Positions 46,528 through 55,940 of a DNA stretch of 64,000 bases are shown piece by piece. The first letter of the stretch is position 1, and each line of letters begins with the position of its first letter. This stretch comes from Alloyangia pacifica (GTDB lineage Bacteria > Pseudomonadota > Alphaproteobacteria > Rhodobacterales > Rhodobacteraceae). The stretch spans positions 1 to 64,000 of the forward strand of contig NZ_FOZW01000006.1 of the NCBI RefSeq assembly GCF_900116195.1, written 5' to 3'. Below the pieces are notes generated by a model, which was given only the letters and a program-made list of their open reading frames with translations, had not been told where the DNA came from and ran no database searches. Both the position numbers and the translations under genes were made by a program.

Positions 46528-46744
46528 GGTCTTTCCTGCCCCTTTCCAAGCGGATTTTATGCCTCCGGGATGGACGCCCACCGCCCCTGCCGAATGCGGC
46601 GAAACGGCATCGCGGCGAGCCCTGAGATGCCCACTTTCGCAGCCTGCCATAGCCGCTTCACGAAGGCGCGCTAAATCACGCGGAACGCTGACCTTATTGC
46701 CGCTGCGCCTAGCCGCCCGTGTTCCGCTGCGTTAAGGTGCCCGC

Positions 46745-48565
46745 ATGGTTTCGAGAAAGGACAGTTCATTGCGCCCTCGGCACTCTTTGATTTCCCTGAG
46801 CCTCGCCCTGAGCCTCGCCGCCCTGCCGGCATCGGCCTTTGAAACGCTCAGCTTCGCATTTCCGGAACTCGACCAGGATATCCAGGATCAGATCACGAGC
46901 TTTTCAGCGCTTGTGAGGACCAAGACCGACGGCAAGACCGAGGGGCCGGACGTGCTCGCAGCGGCGCTGCAGGACTATGGAATCATTGTCGAGACGCTCT
47001 ATGCCAACGGCTACTACGGGCCCGAGGTGTCGATCCGCATCGACGGGCGCGAAGCGGCGGACATCCCGCTGCTGACCACGCCGCAGCAGGTGAATCGGGT
47101 TGACGTGCTGGTCAAGCGCGGGCCCAGCTTCCGCTTCGGACGCACCAATGTCGCGCCGCTCGCCCCCGGCACCGACCTGCCGGCGGATTTCAAGCGGCGA
47201 GACCGCGCCCGCGCCAGCACCATCACAAGTGCCGCCCAAGCGGCGGTCGACGGCTGGCGCAACGTCGGCTACCCCAAGGCCGAGCTGACGCGCGAGGATG
47301 TGACCGCCAACCACACGAACCGCAATGTCGATGTCGATCTCGGCGTGACCACCGGCCCGCGGCTGCGCTTCGGTCGCCTGCTCAACGTCGGCAGGAGCGA
47401 GGTGCGCGGCAGCGCGCGGCGACGCATCGCCGGCCTGCCCACCGGCGAGATCTACGACCCGCAGGAAGTCAACGACGCGGTGGACCGGCTGACCCGCACC
47501 GGGGCCTTCGCCACCGTGACCCTGCGCGAGAAGGACGTGCCTAACCCCGACGGCACGCTCGACTACACGCTGGAGGTCGTCGACTCCAAGCCGCGGCGCA
47601 TCGGGGCGGGCGCCGAGATCAGCTCGCTCGAGGGCCTGTCACTGACCGGCTACTGGCTGCACCGCAACATCCTCGGCGGGGCCGAGCGACTGCGCTTCGA
47701 TGCCTCGATCACCGACATCACCGACCAGGCCGACACGCTCGACTATACGCTCACCGGGCGGCTAGACGTGCCCGCGGTCATCGGCCCGGAAACCGATGGC
47801 TACTTCGAGACCGAGCTGCAGCACCTGCAGGAGCCGAACTACGACCTCGACAGCATCGAGCTGACGCTCGGCATCAGCCGCCAGCTCACCGAGCACCTCT
47901 ACACCGAGATCGGCGTCGGCTACCTCTACTCCGAAACCTCCGATGACCTCGGTGACCGGACCTTCGAGCTGCTGACCCTGCCGATGAAGGCCGAATACGA
48001 CCGCCGCGACAACGAGTTCGACCCGCGCCACGGCTTCTACATCCTGACCGAGGCCACTCCCTTCCTGAACCTGCGAGACGATCCCAACGGCGCGCGGCTC
48101 TACGGCGATTTCCGCGGCTACCTCGCGCTTGGCGAACGCGAACGCTCGGTGCTCGCCGGACGCGTCATGCTGGGCTCGGTTATCGGCCCCGACATCAACG
48201 AGACCCCGCCGGACTACCTGTTTTACTCGGGTGGCGCCGGGACCGTCCGCGGCCAGCCCTACCAGTCGCTGGCCATCGATGTCGGCGACGGCGACACCAT
48301 CGGCGGCCGCAGCTTCGCCGGCCTCTCGGCCGAGTTCCGTCAGGACATCGGCGAGAGCCTCGGCGCGGTGCTCTTCTATGACGCGGGCTACGTCGGCCGC
48401 GACAGCACCCCCGGCGGCGACGACGGCGAATGGCACGGCGGCGCGGGCCTCGGCGTGCGCTACAAGACGGGCATCGGCCCGCTGCGCTTCGACGTCGCCA
48501 TGCCCGTCGGCGGCGACACCGGCGACGGCGTTCAGATTTACCTCGGGATAGGACAGGCGTTTTGA
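46745..48565 (+). CDS. tamA: outer-membrane translocation/assembly module protein TamA
   Basis: TamA (606 aa) is an Omp85-family outer-membrane protein. A signal peptide (about residues 10-32, ending ASAF) leads to three POTRA repeats (for instance YGIIVETLYANGYYGPEVS and VDVLVKRGPSFRFG). A 16-strand barrel with the GAGTVRGQPYQSL motif (the VRGY-type latch loop) follows, and the chain ends with a C-terminal aromatic (GIGQAF). With TamB it moves lipids and some autotransporters to the outer membrane. tamB starts inside its stop codon. Confidence 0.93.
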   Translation: MVSRKDSSLRPRHSLISLSLALSLAALPASAFETLSFAFPELDQDIQDQITSFSALVRTKTDGKTEGPDVLAAALQDYGIIVETLYANGYYGPEVSIRIDGREAADIPLLTTPQQVNRVDVLVKRGPSFRFGRTNVAPLAPGTDLPADFKRRDRARASTITSAAQAAVDGWRNVGYPKAELTREDVTANHTNRNVDVDLGVTTGPRLRFGRLLNVGRSEVRGSARRRIAGLPTGEIYDPQEVNDAVDRLTRTGAFATVTLREKDVPNPDGTLDYTLEVVDSKPRRIGAGAEISSLEGLSLTGYWLHRNILGGAERLRFDASITDITDQADTLDYTLTGRLDVPAVIGPETDGYFETELQHLQEPNYDLDSIELTLGISRQLTEHLYTEIGVGYLYSETSDDLGDRTFELLTLPMKAEYDRRDNEFDPRHGFYILTEATPFLNLRDDPNGARLYGDFRGYLALGERERSVLAGRVMLGSVIGPDINETPPDYLFYSGGAGTVRGQPYQSLAIDVGDGDTIGGRSFAGLSAEFRQDIGESLGAVLFYDAGYVGRDSTPGGDDGEWHGGAGLGVRYKTGIGPLRFDVAMPVGGDTGDGVQIYLGIGQAF

Positions 48566-51500
48566 CCCTTCTCAAGCGATTTCTCACTCTGCTGCTCTTG
48601 CCGCTCATTCTGGCGGCCCCTCCTGCCCTCGCGCAGGAAGAGGACGAGGACGGCGGCGGCTTTCTTGAACGGCTGATCGAGGATTCCCTCTCGGGCGCGG
48701 GGCGCGATGTGCGCATCGTCGGCTTTCGCGGTGCGCTGAGCTCCGAGGCGACGCTGGAGCGCATGACCATTTCCGATTCCGAGGGCGTCTGGCTGGAGCT
48801 TGAGAACGCCACGCTGAACTGGCGCCGCACCGCACTGCTGCGCGGCCAGCTCGTGGTCAACGAGCTGAGCGCCGAGCGACTGGCCATCTCCCGTGCCCCG
48901 ATCACCGAGGGGGAAGCCCCTGCGCCCGAAGCCTCGGGCGATTTCGCCCTGCCCGACCTGCCGGTTTCGGTCGAGGTCGGCGCGCTGAACATTGCCCGCG
49001 TCGAGCTGGGTGCCCCGCTGATGGGCGAGGACATCGCGCTCGAAGTGCAGGGCTCGGCCCGGCTCGCCGATGGCGAGGGCGAGGCCGATGTATCGGTGAA
49101 CCGCCTCGACGGGCCGCAGGATTCGCTGACGCTTGCCGGCAGCTACGCCAACGAGAGCGGCGCGCTGACCATCGATGTGTCGCTGGAGGAAGAGAGCGGC
49201 GGCATCGTCGGCAGCAAGCTCGGCCTGCCCGGCGCGCCCTCGCTGGCGCTGACCGTGCAGGGCGACGGCGTGCTCGACGACTTCACCGCCGACCTGCAAC
49301 TCGCCACCGACGGCGAGGAACGGCTCGGCGGTCAGGTCACGCTGCAGGGCAGTTCCGAAGCCGGGCGCCAGTTTACTGCCGACTTCTCGGGCGATCTGCG
49401 CCCATTGCTGCCCGAGGAACACCGCGAATTCTTCGGCCCCGAACAGAGCCTTCAGGTCTCGGGCCTGCAGGGCGCGGACGGCACGCTCGACCTCGACACG
49501 CTCGATCTGCAGACCGCCATGGTCGCGCTCACCGGCTCTGCGCGCATCGGCGCCGACGGCTGGCCCGAGCTGATGCAGCTCGACGGCAAGATCGCCTCTG
49601 AGGACGGCAGCCCGGTGCGGCTTGCCATGTCCGGCGACGTGACCATGCTCGACAGCGCCACGCTGACGGTCGACTTCGACGCCGCGCAGGGCGAGGCCTT
49701 CACCCTCGATCTCGTGGCCGAGGGCATCGACCGCCCCGACATGTCCATCGAACGCGCCGACATCGCCGGGCGCGGCACCATCCGTCGCAGCGCCGGCGCC
49801 TCGCTTCCCGGCGGCGTCGAGGCGCAGCTCACCTTCGACGCCTCCGGCCTCGATTTCGCCGACGCCTCCATGGCCGATGCGGCCGGCGAGGAGCTGAAGG
49901 GCATCATGCAGATCGACTGGCAGGCGGGCGATCCGCTCTACCTGCGCCAGATCGACTTTGGCGGCGCGGGACTCTCGCTCGCCGGCGACGTGACCTTCTC
50001 GGGGCTCGGCAACAGCGGCAACATCGTCATCGAGCCCGACCTTGCGGTGAAAGCCGAGGACATCGCCCGCTTCTCCGGCCTTGCCGGACGCCAGCTGGGC
50101 GGCGATGCCGACCTTGCCGTGAAGGGCACGCTGGAGCCGGTCGCGGGCCGCTTCGACGTCACCGCGCAGGGCCGCACGCTGGATCTGAGGACCGGCATCC
50201 CGCAGGCCGACGGACTGCTGGAGGGCGAGGTCGATCTCTTTGCCTCCGCCGTGCGCAACGAGGAAGGCACCGAACTGCGCCGCCTCGATCTCTCGGGCGA
50301 CGGCCTGAAGGCCGTGGCCGAGGCCAAGCTGCAGACCGGCGGCAGCACCGGCACGTTCGACATCTCCATTCCCGACGTATCGAAGGTGCAGGACGGGCTT
50401 TCGGGCGCGGTGCAGGTCTCCGGCACGCTCGACGAGACCCCCGAGGCCTACCGGCTCGACATCGAGGGCAGCGCGCCGGGCGGGACCGATCTCGACGGCC
50501 TGCTCACCGCCAGCAAGCTCGAGGATGGCGGCATCGGCACGATCCGCTTCGAGGGCGATGCCGCGGCGCAGGACCTCGCGGCCTTCGCACCGCTGGCAGG
50601 CAAACCGCTGGCGGGCGGCCTCGATCTGCAGACCGACGTCACCTACACACTCGACGGCGGCGCCATCGACGCCGTGCTCGACGGCACCCTGAACAACGTC
50701 GAGACCGGCATCGCGCAGGTCGACGGGCTGCTGACCGGCACCGTCGATCTCGATGCCTCCGTGGCCTATGACGGCGATCTGGCGCAGATCCGGCAGCTCA
50801 CGGTGAACGGACAGGCGGTACAAGTCTCGGCCGAGGGCGAGGTCTACACCGCCGCGCTGCTCGGCGGCGCCCCCACCCCCGGCGCGGGTCAGAGCAACGC
50901 CAGCTTCGATATCTCGCTGCCCGACATGTCGCTGATCCAGCCGGAAATCACCGGCCCCGCGCGCTTCACCGGCACGCTTCAGGAAGAAGGCACCGCCTAT
51001 CTGCTCGACCTCGACGCGTCTGCTCCCGGCGATGTCCGCATCACCGGCAAGGCCAGCGCCGAGAAGCAGGCCGACGGCAGCCTCGGTATGGTGACCTTCG
51101 ACGGCGATGTCGCCGCCTCGGACCTGTCGATCTACGCGCCGCTGGCCGGCAGGCCGCTGGCGGGCGGGCTGAACCTGACCGCCGACGTTTCCTACGACAT
51201 GGCGTCAGGCGCGGCGGATGCGGTGATCGACGGCACGACCCGCGATCTCGGCACCGGCATCGCGCAGGTGGACGGGCTGCTCACTGGCACGGTCGATCTG
51301 GATGCCTCGGTTGCCTATGACGGCGACCTGGTGCAGATCCGCCAGCTCGACGTGAACGGCCAGGCGATCCAGGTCACCGCGCAGGGCGATGTCTACACCG
51401 CCGCGCTGCTCGGCAAGGAGCCCTCTGCGCAAAGCGGCCTCAGCGACGCCAGCTTCGACATCGCGCTGCCCGACATGTCGCTGATCCAGCCCGGCGTGAC

Positions 51501-53430
51501 CGGTGGCGCGCAGCTTCGCGGCACGCTGCAGGAAAGCGACGGAGCCTATCAGCTCGACTTCACCGGCTCCGGCCCGGGCGAGGCCAGCGCGCAGGGCCGT
51601 CTCACCGCCGAGAAGCTCGGCGGCGGCCAGCTCGGCATGGTGGGCTTTGACGGCAGCGCCTCGGTGGCCTCGCTCGGCGCCTACGCGCCGCTGGTCGGCC
51701 AGCCGCTGTCCGGCGGGGTCAACTTCGATGGCACCGTCGGCTACAATCTCGCGGACGGCAGCCTCTCGGCGGACGGGCGGCTCGACACCCGCGCGCTGGC
51801 GCTCGGCATCCCGACCGTCGACCAGCTGGTCGGCGGCGATGGCAGCGCCGTGGTGCAGGTCAGCCGCGATGCCAGCGGCGCGTTGAGCATCCAGCAGTTC
51901 GAGGTGCAGACCCGCGAGATCACCGCCACCGCAAGCGGCACCTATGGCACCGGTGACAGCAGCATCACCTATAACGTCGCGCTGCGCGATCTCGGCCTGC
52001 TGGTGCCGCAGCTTCCGGGCCGGGCCACCGCAGAGGGCACGCTGGCGCTGAATGGCAGCCAGTACCAGGTTCAGAGCAACCTCACCGCCCCCGGCGGCAC
52101 GCGGGCGCAGGTCTCGGGCAGCATCGCGCAGGACTTCGGCAGCGCCAACCTCGCGATCACCGGCAACGCGCCGCTCGAGCTCGCGAACGAGATTGCCTCG
52201 CCCAACCTGATGTCGGGCATGGCCAACATCGACCTGCGGCTGAACGGTCCGCTGGCGGTGGAGTCCCTGTCGGGCAACGTCACGGTGAACGGCGCGCGGG
52301 TGATCGTGCCCACCGCCGGGCTCGAATTCACCGGGCTCAACGTCAACGCCAATGTCGGCGGCGGGCAGACCAGGCTGACCGCCACGACCGCGCTGGCCAC
52401 AGGCGGGCGGATCAATGTCGATGGCACCATCGGCATGAGTGGCAGCTTCCCCGCTGACCTCAACATCGCGCTCAACCAACTCGTGCTCGAGGACCGGCGG
52501 CTCTACCAGGTGCAGCTCGGCGGCAATGTATCGATCTCTGGACCACTGCTCACCGGCCCGACGATCGGCGGCGAGATCCTCATCGACAACGCCGAGATCC
52601 GCATTCCAGAAACCGGGCTCGGGCCGGGCAGCCATGGCTTCGTGCTGACCCATGTCTCCGAACCCTTCGGATCTCGGGTCACCCGCATCCGTGCCGGGCT
52701 GCTCGACGAAGAGAAGTCCAGCGGCGGATCGGCCTATTCGCTGCCGCTCGACCTGGTGATCCGGGCGCCGCAGCAGATCTTCGTGCGGGGCCGCGGCCTC
52801 GACATGGAGCTCGGCGGCGCGCTGCGCATCACCGGCAGTTCGAGCGACGTGATCACCGAGGGTCGGTTCGACCTGATCCGGGGCCGGCTCGACATCCTCG
52901 GCCAGCGGCTCACGCTGGACCGCGCCTCGATGGCGCTGACCGGCGGGTTCATCCCGACGCTCGACATCGCTGCCACGAGCCAGGTCGAGAGCACCACGGT
53001 GACCGTCAGCATCACCGGGCTCGCCACCGAACCCGACGTGGAGTTCAGCTCCGACCCATCGCGCCCGGAGGAAGAGGTGCTGGCCCTGCTGCTCTTCGGT
53101 CGCGACATCACCGAGATCTCGGGCTTCCAGGCGCTGCAGATCGCCGCGGCGGTGAATACGCTCGCCGGGCGCGGCTCGGGGGCGGTGGACGGGCTGCGCC
53201 AGAACCTCGGGCTGGATGACCTCGACGTGACCACCAACGACGAGGGCGAGGCCGGGCTGCGGCTCGGCAAGTACATCTCCGAGGACATCTATACCGACGT
53301 CGAGGTGGATTCCGGCGGCGACAGCGCGGTGAACCTCAACATCAAGATCACCCCCAGCCTGAAGGCCAAGGGCAGCGTGACCTCGGAGGGCGACAGCACC
53401 ATCGGTCTCTACTACGAGCACGACTACTGA
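48562..53430 (+). CDS. tamB: translocation and assembly module inner-membrane protein TamB
   Basis: TamB (1622 aa) is a long periplasm-spanning AsmA/repeating beta-groove protein thought to carry phospholipids to the outer membrane. The N-terminal signal anchor is LLKRFLTLLLLPLILAAPPALA. The body is beta-rich and Gly/Asp-rich, and the C-terminal ~350 residues are the conserved DUF490 domain (LLLFGRDITEISGFQALQIAAAV, ending YYEHDY). The start is TTG (in the TTGA that overlaps the tamA stop). Residues about 540-1080 consist of tandem copies of a ~183-residue unit (see repeat). A terminator follows. Confidence 0.92.
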   Translation: MTLLKRFLTLLLLPLILAAPPALAQEEDEDGGGFLERLIEDSLSGAGRDVRIVGFRGALSSEATLERMTISDSEGVWLELENATLNWRRTALLRGQLVVNELSAERLAISRAPITEGEAPAPEASGDFALPDLPVSVEVGALNIARVELGAPLMGEDIALEVQGSARLADGEGEADVSVNRLDGPQDSLTLAGSYANESGALTIDVSLEEESGGIVGSKLGLPGAPSLALTVQGDGVLDDFTADLQLATDGEERLGGQVTLQGSSEAGRQFTADFSGDLRPLLPEEHREFFGPEQSLQVSGLQGADGTLDLDTLDLQTAMVALTGSARIGADGWPELMQLDGKIASEDGSPVRLAMSGDVTMLDSATLTVDFDAAQGEAFTLDLVAEGIDRPDMSIERADIAGRGTIRRSAGASLPGGVEAQLTFDASGLDFADASMADAAGEELKGIMQIDWQAGDPLYLRQIDFGGAGLSLAGDVTFSGLGNSGNIVIEPDLAVKAEDIARFSGLAGRQLGGDADLAVKGTLEPVAGRFDVTAQGRTLDLRTGIPQADGLLEGEVDLFASAVRNEEGTELRRLDLSGDGLKAVAEAKLQTGGSTGTFDISIPDVSKVQDGLSGAVQVSGTLDETPEAYRLDIEGSAPGGTDLDGLLTASKLEDGGIGTIRFEGDAAAQDLAAFAPLAGKPLAGGLDLQTDVTYTLDGGAIDAVLDGTLNNVETGIAQVDGLLTGTVDLDASVAYDGDLAQIRQLTVNGQAVQVSAEGEVYTAALLGGAPTPGAGQSNASFDISLPDMSLIQPEITGPARFTGTLQEEGTAYLLDLDASAPGDVRITGKASAEKQADGSLGMVTFDGDVAASDLSIYAPLAGRPLAGGLNLTADVSYDMASGAADAVIDGTTRDLGTGIAQVDGLLTGTVDLDASVAYDGDLVQIRQLDVNGQAIQVTAQGDVYTAALLGKEPSAQSGLSDASFDIALPDMSLIQPGVTGGAQLRGTLQESDGAYQLDFTGSGPGEASAQGRLTAEKLGGGQLGMVGFDGSASVASLGAYAPLVGQPLSGGVNFDGTVGYNLADGSLSADGRLDTRALALGIPTVDQLVGGDGSAVVQVSRDASGALSIQQFEVQTREITATASGTYGTGDSSITYNVALRDLGLLVPQLPGRATAEGTLALNGSQYQVQSNLTAPGGTRAQVSGSIAQDFGSANLAITGNAPLELANEIASPNLMSGMANIDLRLNGPLAVESLSGNVTVNGARVIVPTAGLEFTGLNVNANVGGGQTRLTATTALATGGRINVDGTIGMSGSFPADLNIALNQLVLEDRRLYQVQLGGNVSISGPLLTGPTIGGEILIDNAEIRIPETGLGPGSHGFVLTHVSEPFGSRVTRIRAGLLDEEKSSGGSAYSLPLDLVIRAPQQIFVRGRGLDMELGGALRITGSSSDVITEGRFDLIRGRLDILGQRLTLDRASMALTGGFIPTLDIAATSQVESTTVTVSITGLATEPDVEFSSDPSRPEEEVLALLLFGRDITEISGFQALQIAAAVNTLAGRGSGAVDGLRQNLGLDDLDVTTNDEGEAGLRLGKYISEDIYTDVEVDSGGDSAVNLNIKITPSLKAKGSVTSEGDSTIGLYYEHDY
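50194..51804 (+). repeat. tandem repeats of ~180 codons inside tamB
   Basis: Three consecutive units start with TGIPQADGLLEGEVDL (about 50190), TGIAQVDGLLTGTVDLDASV (50704) and the same 16 or more residues again (51253). The spacing is about 513 bases and then 549 bases (183 codons). A fourth, diverged start (LGIPTVDQLVGG) is near 51801. The second and third copies are nearly identical over 70-100 bases, suggesting a recent duplication or ongoing gene conversion. Confidence 0.85.
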
Positions 53431-53452
53431 GGCGCATGGCCGCTCGCAGCCC

Positions 53453-53481
53453 AAAAAAGGGCCCCTCGCGGGGCCCTTTTT
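53453..53481. terminator. bidirectional terminator between tamB and argC
   Basis: AAAAAAGGGCCCC, loop TCGC, GGGGCCCTTTTT: a 7-bp GC stem extended by A-T pairs, with a U-tract readable on both strands. It serves the convergent tamB (stop 53430) and argC (stop at 53613). Confidence 0.9.
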
Positions 53482-53612
53482 CTGTCGCGACGGACGGCGC
53501 GTAAACCGCCTGGATGGTTGAGAGCAGGGCCGGGTCCACGCAGGCAGACCTTTGGCCGCCTCCTTTACGCCGCCGCCCGTCTTCGGCGAGGTGCTGGCGC
53601 GATGCTCGCTCG

Positions 53613-54587
53613 TCACGGCCAGATGGAGGCTCCTTCCAGCCCGGTTGTTTCCGGCAGCCCGCAAATCAGGTTGGCGTTCTGCACCGCGTGACCTGCCGCA
53701 CCCTTGCCGAGGTTGTCCACCGCGCCCATGGCGATCACCAGATCGCGCTCCGGATCGGCCGCGTAGCTGACGAACGACAGGTTCGAGCCGGTCGCCCACT
53801 TCGTCTGCGGCGGCCGGTCGGTGACCCGGACGAAGGGGCGATCCGCGTAGAAGCTCTGCGCCGTTTGCAGGCATTGCTTCATGGTGGCGCTGCCGCGGCA
53901 GTAGATGGTGACCAGCACGCCGCGGGTCATCGGCACGAGGTGCGGCGTGAACACCAGCCCGGCGGCGCTGCCGCCGCCGATCCGCTCGATCGTTGTCGCC
54001 ATCTCCGGCATGTGGACGTGCTGCAGCAGGCCATAGGGCTGCAGGTTCTCGTTGCTCTCGGCATAGCCGAAGCTGCCGCCGCCGCCCCGGCCCGCGCCGG
54101 AAATGCCGGTCTTGGCGTCGATGACGATATTGCCAGGCGCGATCAGCCCGCCCGCCAGCAGCGGCGCCAGCGCGTTGAGCGTCGCGGCGGGGAAACAGCC
54201 GGGGTTGGCAACCCGGGCCTGGCGCTTGATCTGCTCCGGCCAGACGTCGGCAAGGCCATAGGTCCAGCCCGGCGCGTAACGATGGTCGCCGCCGATGTCG
54301 ACGATCTTTACGCGCTCGGGCACCTTTGCCAGCGCCTCTGCCGAGGCACCGGTGGGCAGCGAGGCGAAGAGCAGGTCCAGCTCGGGCAGCGCTTCGGGGT
54401 CCCACTTTTCGATCACCAGCCCGGCGAGCGCCTGCGGCACCCCGGGGAAGCGGTCGACAAGGCGGCTGCCCGCGCTGCCCTCGCCCGCGGCGTAGACAAG
54501 CTCGAATGATGGGTGGCCGGCGATCAGACGCAGCGCCTCGCCGCCGCCGAAACCGCTGATGCCGACAATGCCGGTACGAATGCTCAT
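53613..54587 (-). CDS. argC: N-acetyl-gamma-glutamyl-phosphate reductase
   Basis: ArgC (324 aa) reduces N-acetyl-glutamyl phosphate to the semialdehyde with NADPH, the third step of arginine synthesis. The Rossmann motif is GISGFGGGE near the N-terminus. The catalytic Cys131 lies in RVANPGCFPAATLNAL (GCYP in many homologues, GCFP here), and the catalytic His is in LLQHVHMPEM. GGAAGG lies 7 bases upstream of the ATG. The gene is preceded by an arginine-rich leader frame and a terminator 24 bases before the ATG, an attenuator arrangement. Confidence 0.95.
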   Translation of the reverse strand: MSIRTGIVGISGFGGGEALRLIAGHPSFELVYAAGEGSAGSRLVDRFPGVPQALAGLVIEKWDPEALPELDLLFASLPTGASAEALAKVPERVKIVDIGGDHRYAPGWTYGLADVWPEQIKRQARVANPGCFPAATLNALAPLLAGGLIAPGNIVIDAKTGISGAGRGGGGSFGYAESNENLQPYGLLQHVHMPEMATTIERIGGGSAAGLVFTPHLVPMTRGVLVTIYCRGSATMKQCLQTAQSFYADRPFVRVTDRPPQTKWATGSNLSFVSYAADPERDLVIAMGAVDNLGKGAAGHAVQNANLICGLPETTGLEGASIWP

Positions 54588-54610
54588 GGTATGTCCTTCC
54601 AGAGTGCAGA

Positions 54611-54644
54611 AATCAAAAGCCCCCGGAGCCGAGGGCTGCGGGGG
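54611..54644 (-). terminator. transcription attenuator (terminator) in the argC leader
   Basis: On the minus strand the RNA folds as CCCCCG-C-AGCC-CUC-GGCU-C-CGGGGG followed by CUUUUGAUUU: ten pairs around one C/C mismatch with a 3-base loop. It ends 24 bases before the argC ATG and after the leader frame, so it must be bypassed for argC expression. Its 5' arm (CGCAGCCC, 54633-54640) is perfectly complementary to GGGCUGCG inside the leader frame (54724-54731), a ready antiterminator. Confidence 0.85.
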
Positions 54645-54695
54645 TTCAGGAACGCGGGTCGGAGAGGCTCCGGCGGGCGGTATCAGCCGGGTGGG

Positions 54696-54815
54696 CTACC
54701 GCGCCGGGGGACGCTGATCGACGCGCAGCCCGAAGAGCCGCCGCAAGGAACTGCGGCGTCGGCGTCGATCGAAGAGGGTCGGGTTCCCAAGCATGACTGG
54801 GAGAAATGTCGTCAT
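54696..54815 (-). CDS. arginine-rich leader peptide of argC, 39 aa
   Basis: A 39-codon frame beginning MTTFLPVMLGNPTLFD, then RRRRR at residues 17-21, RR at 25-26 and single Arg at 31, 35 and 39 just before a TAG stop. Ten of 39 codons are arginine, including CGA-CGC-CGA-CGC-CGC. The frame ends 52 bases before the attenuator. Within it GATCGACGC (54762-54770) pairs perfectly with GCGTCGATC (54716-54724), so the RNA can fold into a hairpin covering the Arg codons and the antiterminator segment. A start at the second Met (residue 8) is possible. The ribosome-binding site is weak. This is inferred to sense charged tRNA-Arg. Confidence 0.6.
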   Translation of the reverse strand: MTTFLPVMLGNPTLFDRRRRRSSLRRLFGLRVDQRPPAR

Positions 54816-54921
54816 GCTCACGCCCGGTCAAGAGAAATCTGGACTGCGGCTGCTTCGTATCGGCTGCGCAGGGCACCGGGGCCACCCCGTGGGACGGCTC
54901 TCCCGGGGTCCGAAAACGACA

Positions 54922-54945
54922 AGCGCCCCGGCGAGCCGGGGCGCT
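54922..54945 (-). terminator. terminator after panE
   Basis: AGCGCCCCGGC (54922-54932), loop GA, GCCGGGGCGCT (54935-54945): an 11-bp perfect stem 24 bases after the panE stop. On the minus strand it is followed by TGTCGTTTTC, a modest U-tract. It makes read-through from panE into the argC leader unlikely, so argC should have its own promoter between 54816 and 54921. Confidence 0.8.
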
Positions 54946-54968
54946 CAATTGCGGCAATCTGAGCCCGT

Positions 54969-55940
54969 TCAGAGGCCGAGCGCGGCCTCGACCTCGGACA
55001 GCGTGACCGCCCCCGGCACTGCACCCTCGCGCACCAGCCGGGCGGCTTGCGCGGTGAACCAGTCGTTGCCCGGGGTCGGCACGCCGTGCAGGCGGCCCAG
55101 CAACGAGACCTCGCCGTTGAGATAATCGGTCTCGACCGAGCCCGCCCCGCGCGCGAGGCTCTGCGCGGTCGAGCTGCCGACCCGCGTGACGCCCGGAACT
55201 TCCACGATCTGCAGCTGCGCCGCGCGCTTGTCGTCATCCTCGGCGGGATCCGACCAGGCGATGCCGGCCTTGGCCATGACCGCCTCTGCCTCGGCCTTGA
55301 GCGCCGCGGTGACCGCCTTGCCATCAACCTCTTCGCCAAGCGCCGCACCGACGATATTGCCGAGGTTCATCAGCAGCTTGCCGTACTTGCGCTCCATCAC
55401 CGCCGCGCGCGTGGCAGAGGGGAAACCCGCCGCTTCGAGCCGCGCCACCAGCGCGCTGTCGGCTGCATCGAAGCCGGAGGGGAACCGCCCGATGTCGAAG
55501 GAGCCGATGCAGGGCGCGCCGTAGCAGACAACCTCGCCCGGCTGCACGAAATCGGCGGGCAGCATGACAGTGACGCCGTGCACGTTCGGGAAATAGCGCA
55601 GTGCCAGGCGCTCGTTCTCGACCCCGTTCTGGAAGCAGAAGACATGCTGGTCCTGCAGACCCGCGTCGCGCAGCTGCATCAGCGCCGCCTCGGTGTGCTG
55701 GGTCTTCACGCACAGGAAGATCACGTCGTCCGCGCGCAGCTGCGCCTCGGCCGGGCTGGCCACGCAGGGAAACTCGGCGTGGCGGGTGCCCTCGGGCGTG
55801 CGCAGCGTCAAACCGCCCGCACGGATCGCCTCGAGCTGCGCGCCGCGGGCGATGCCGAGCACCTCTTCGCCGGCCTCGGCCAGCGCGACGGCAAGGGTGC
55901 CGCCGACCGCGCCGACGCCCAGAATGACGATGCGGCTCAT
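54969..55940 (-). CDS. panE: 2-dehydropantoate 2-reductase family protein
   Basis: A 323-aa ketopantoate reductase family protein, which reduces ketopantoate to pantoate with NADPH in pantothenate synthesis. The Rossmann motif is [16 protein letters not shown]. The N-domain continues with [13 protein letters not shown] and [10 protein letters not shown], and the C-domain carries the substrate Lys/Asn helix ([22 protein letters not shown]). [26 protein letters not shown] is typical of the C-terminal core. Related family members reduce other 2-oxoacids, so the exact activity is probable. The ATG overlaps the ureG stop (ATGA). Confidence 0.88.
   Translation of the reverse strand: MSRIVILGVGAVGGTLAVALAEAGEEVLGIARGAQLEAIRAGGLTLRTPEGTRHAEFPCVASPAEAQLRADDVIFLCVKTQHTEAALMQLRDAGLQDQHVFCFQNGVENERLALRYFPNVHGVTVMLPADFVQPGEVVCYGAPCIGSFDIGRFPSGFDAADSALVARLEAAGFPSATRAAVMERKYGKLLMNLGNIVGAALGEEVDGKAVTAALKAEAEAVMAKAGIAWSDPAEDDDKRAAQLQIVEVPGVTRVGSSTAQSLARGAGSVETDYLNGEVSLLGRLHGVPTPGNDWFTAQAARLVREGAVPGAVTLSEVEAALGL

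Noticed and set aside
54646-54957. Alternative 103-codon minus-strand frame across the argC leader
   Set aside because: Its start lies in the panE terminator region and its sequence is not protein-like; the shorter Arg-rich frame fits the RNA structures much better.
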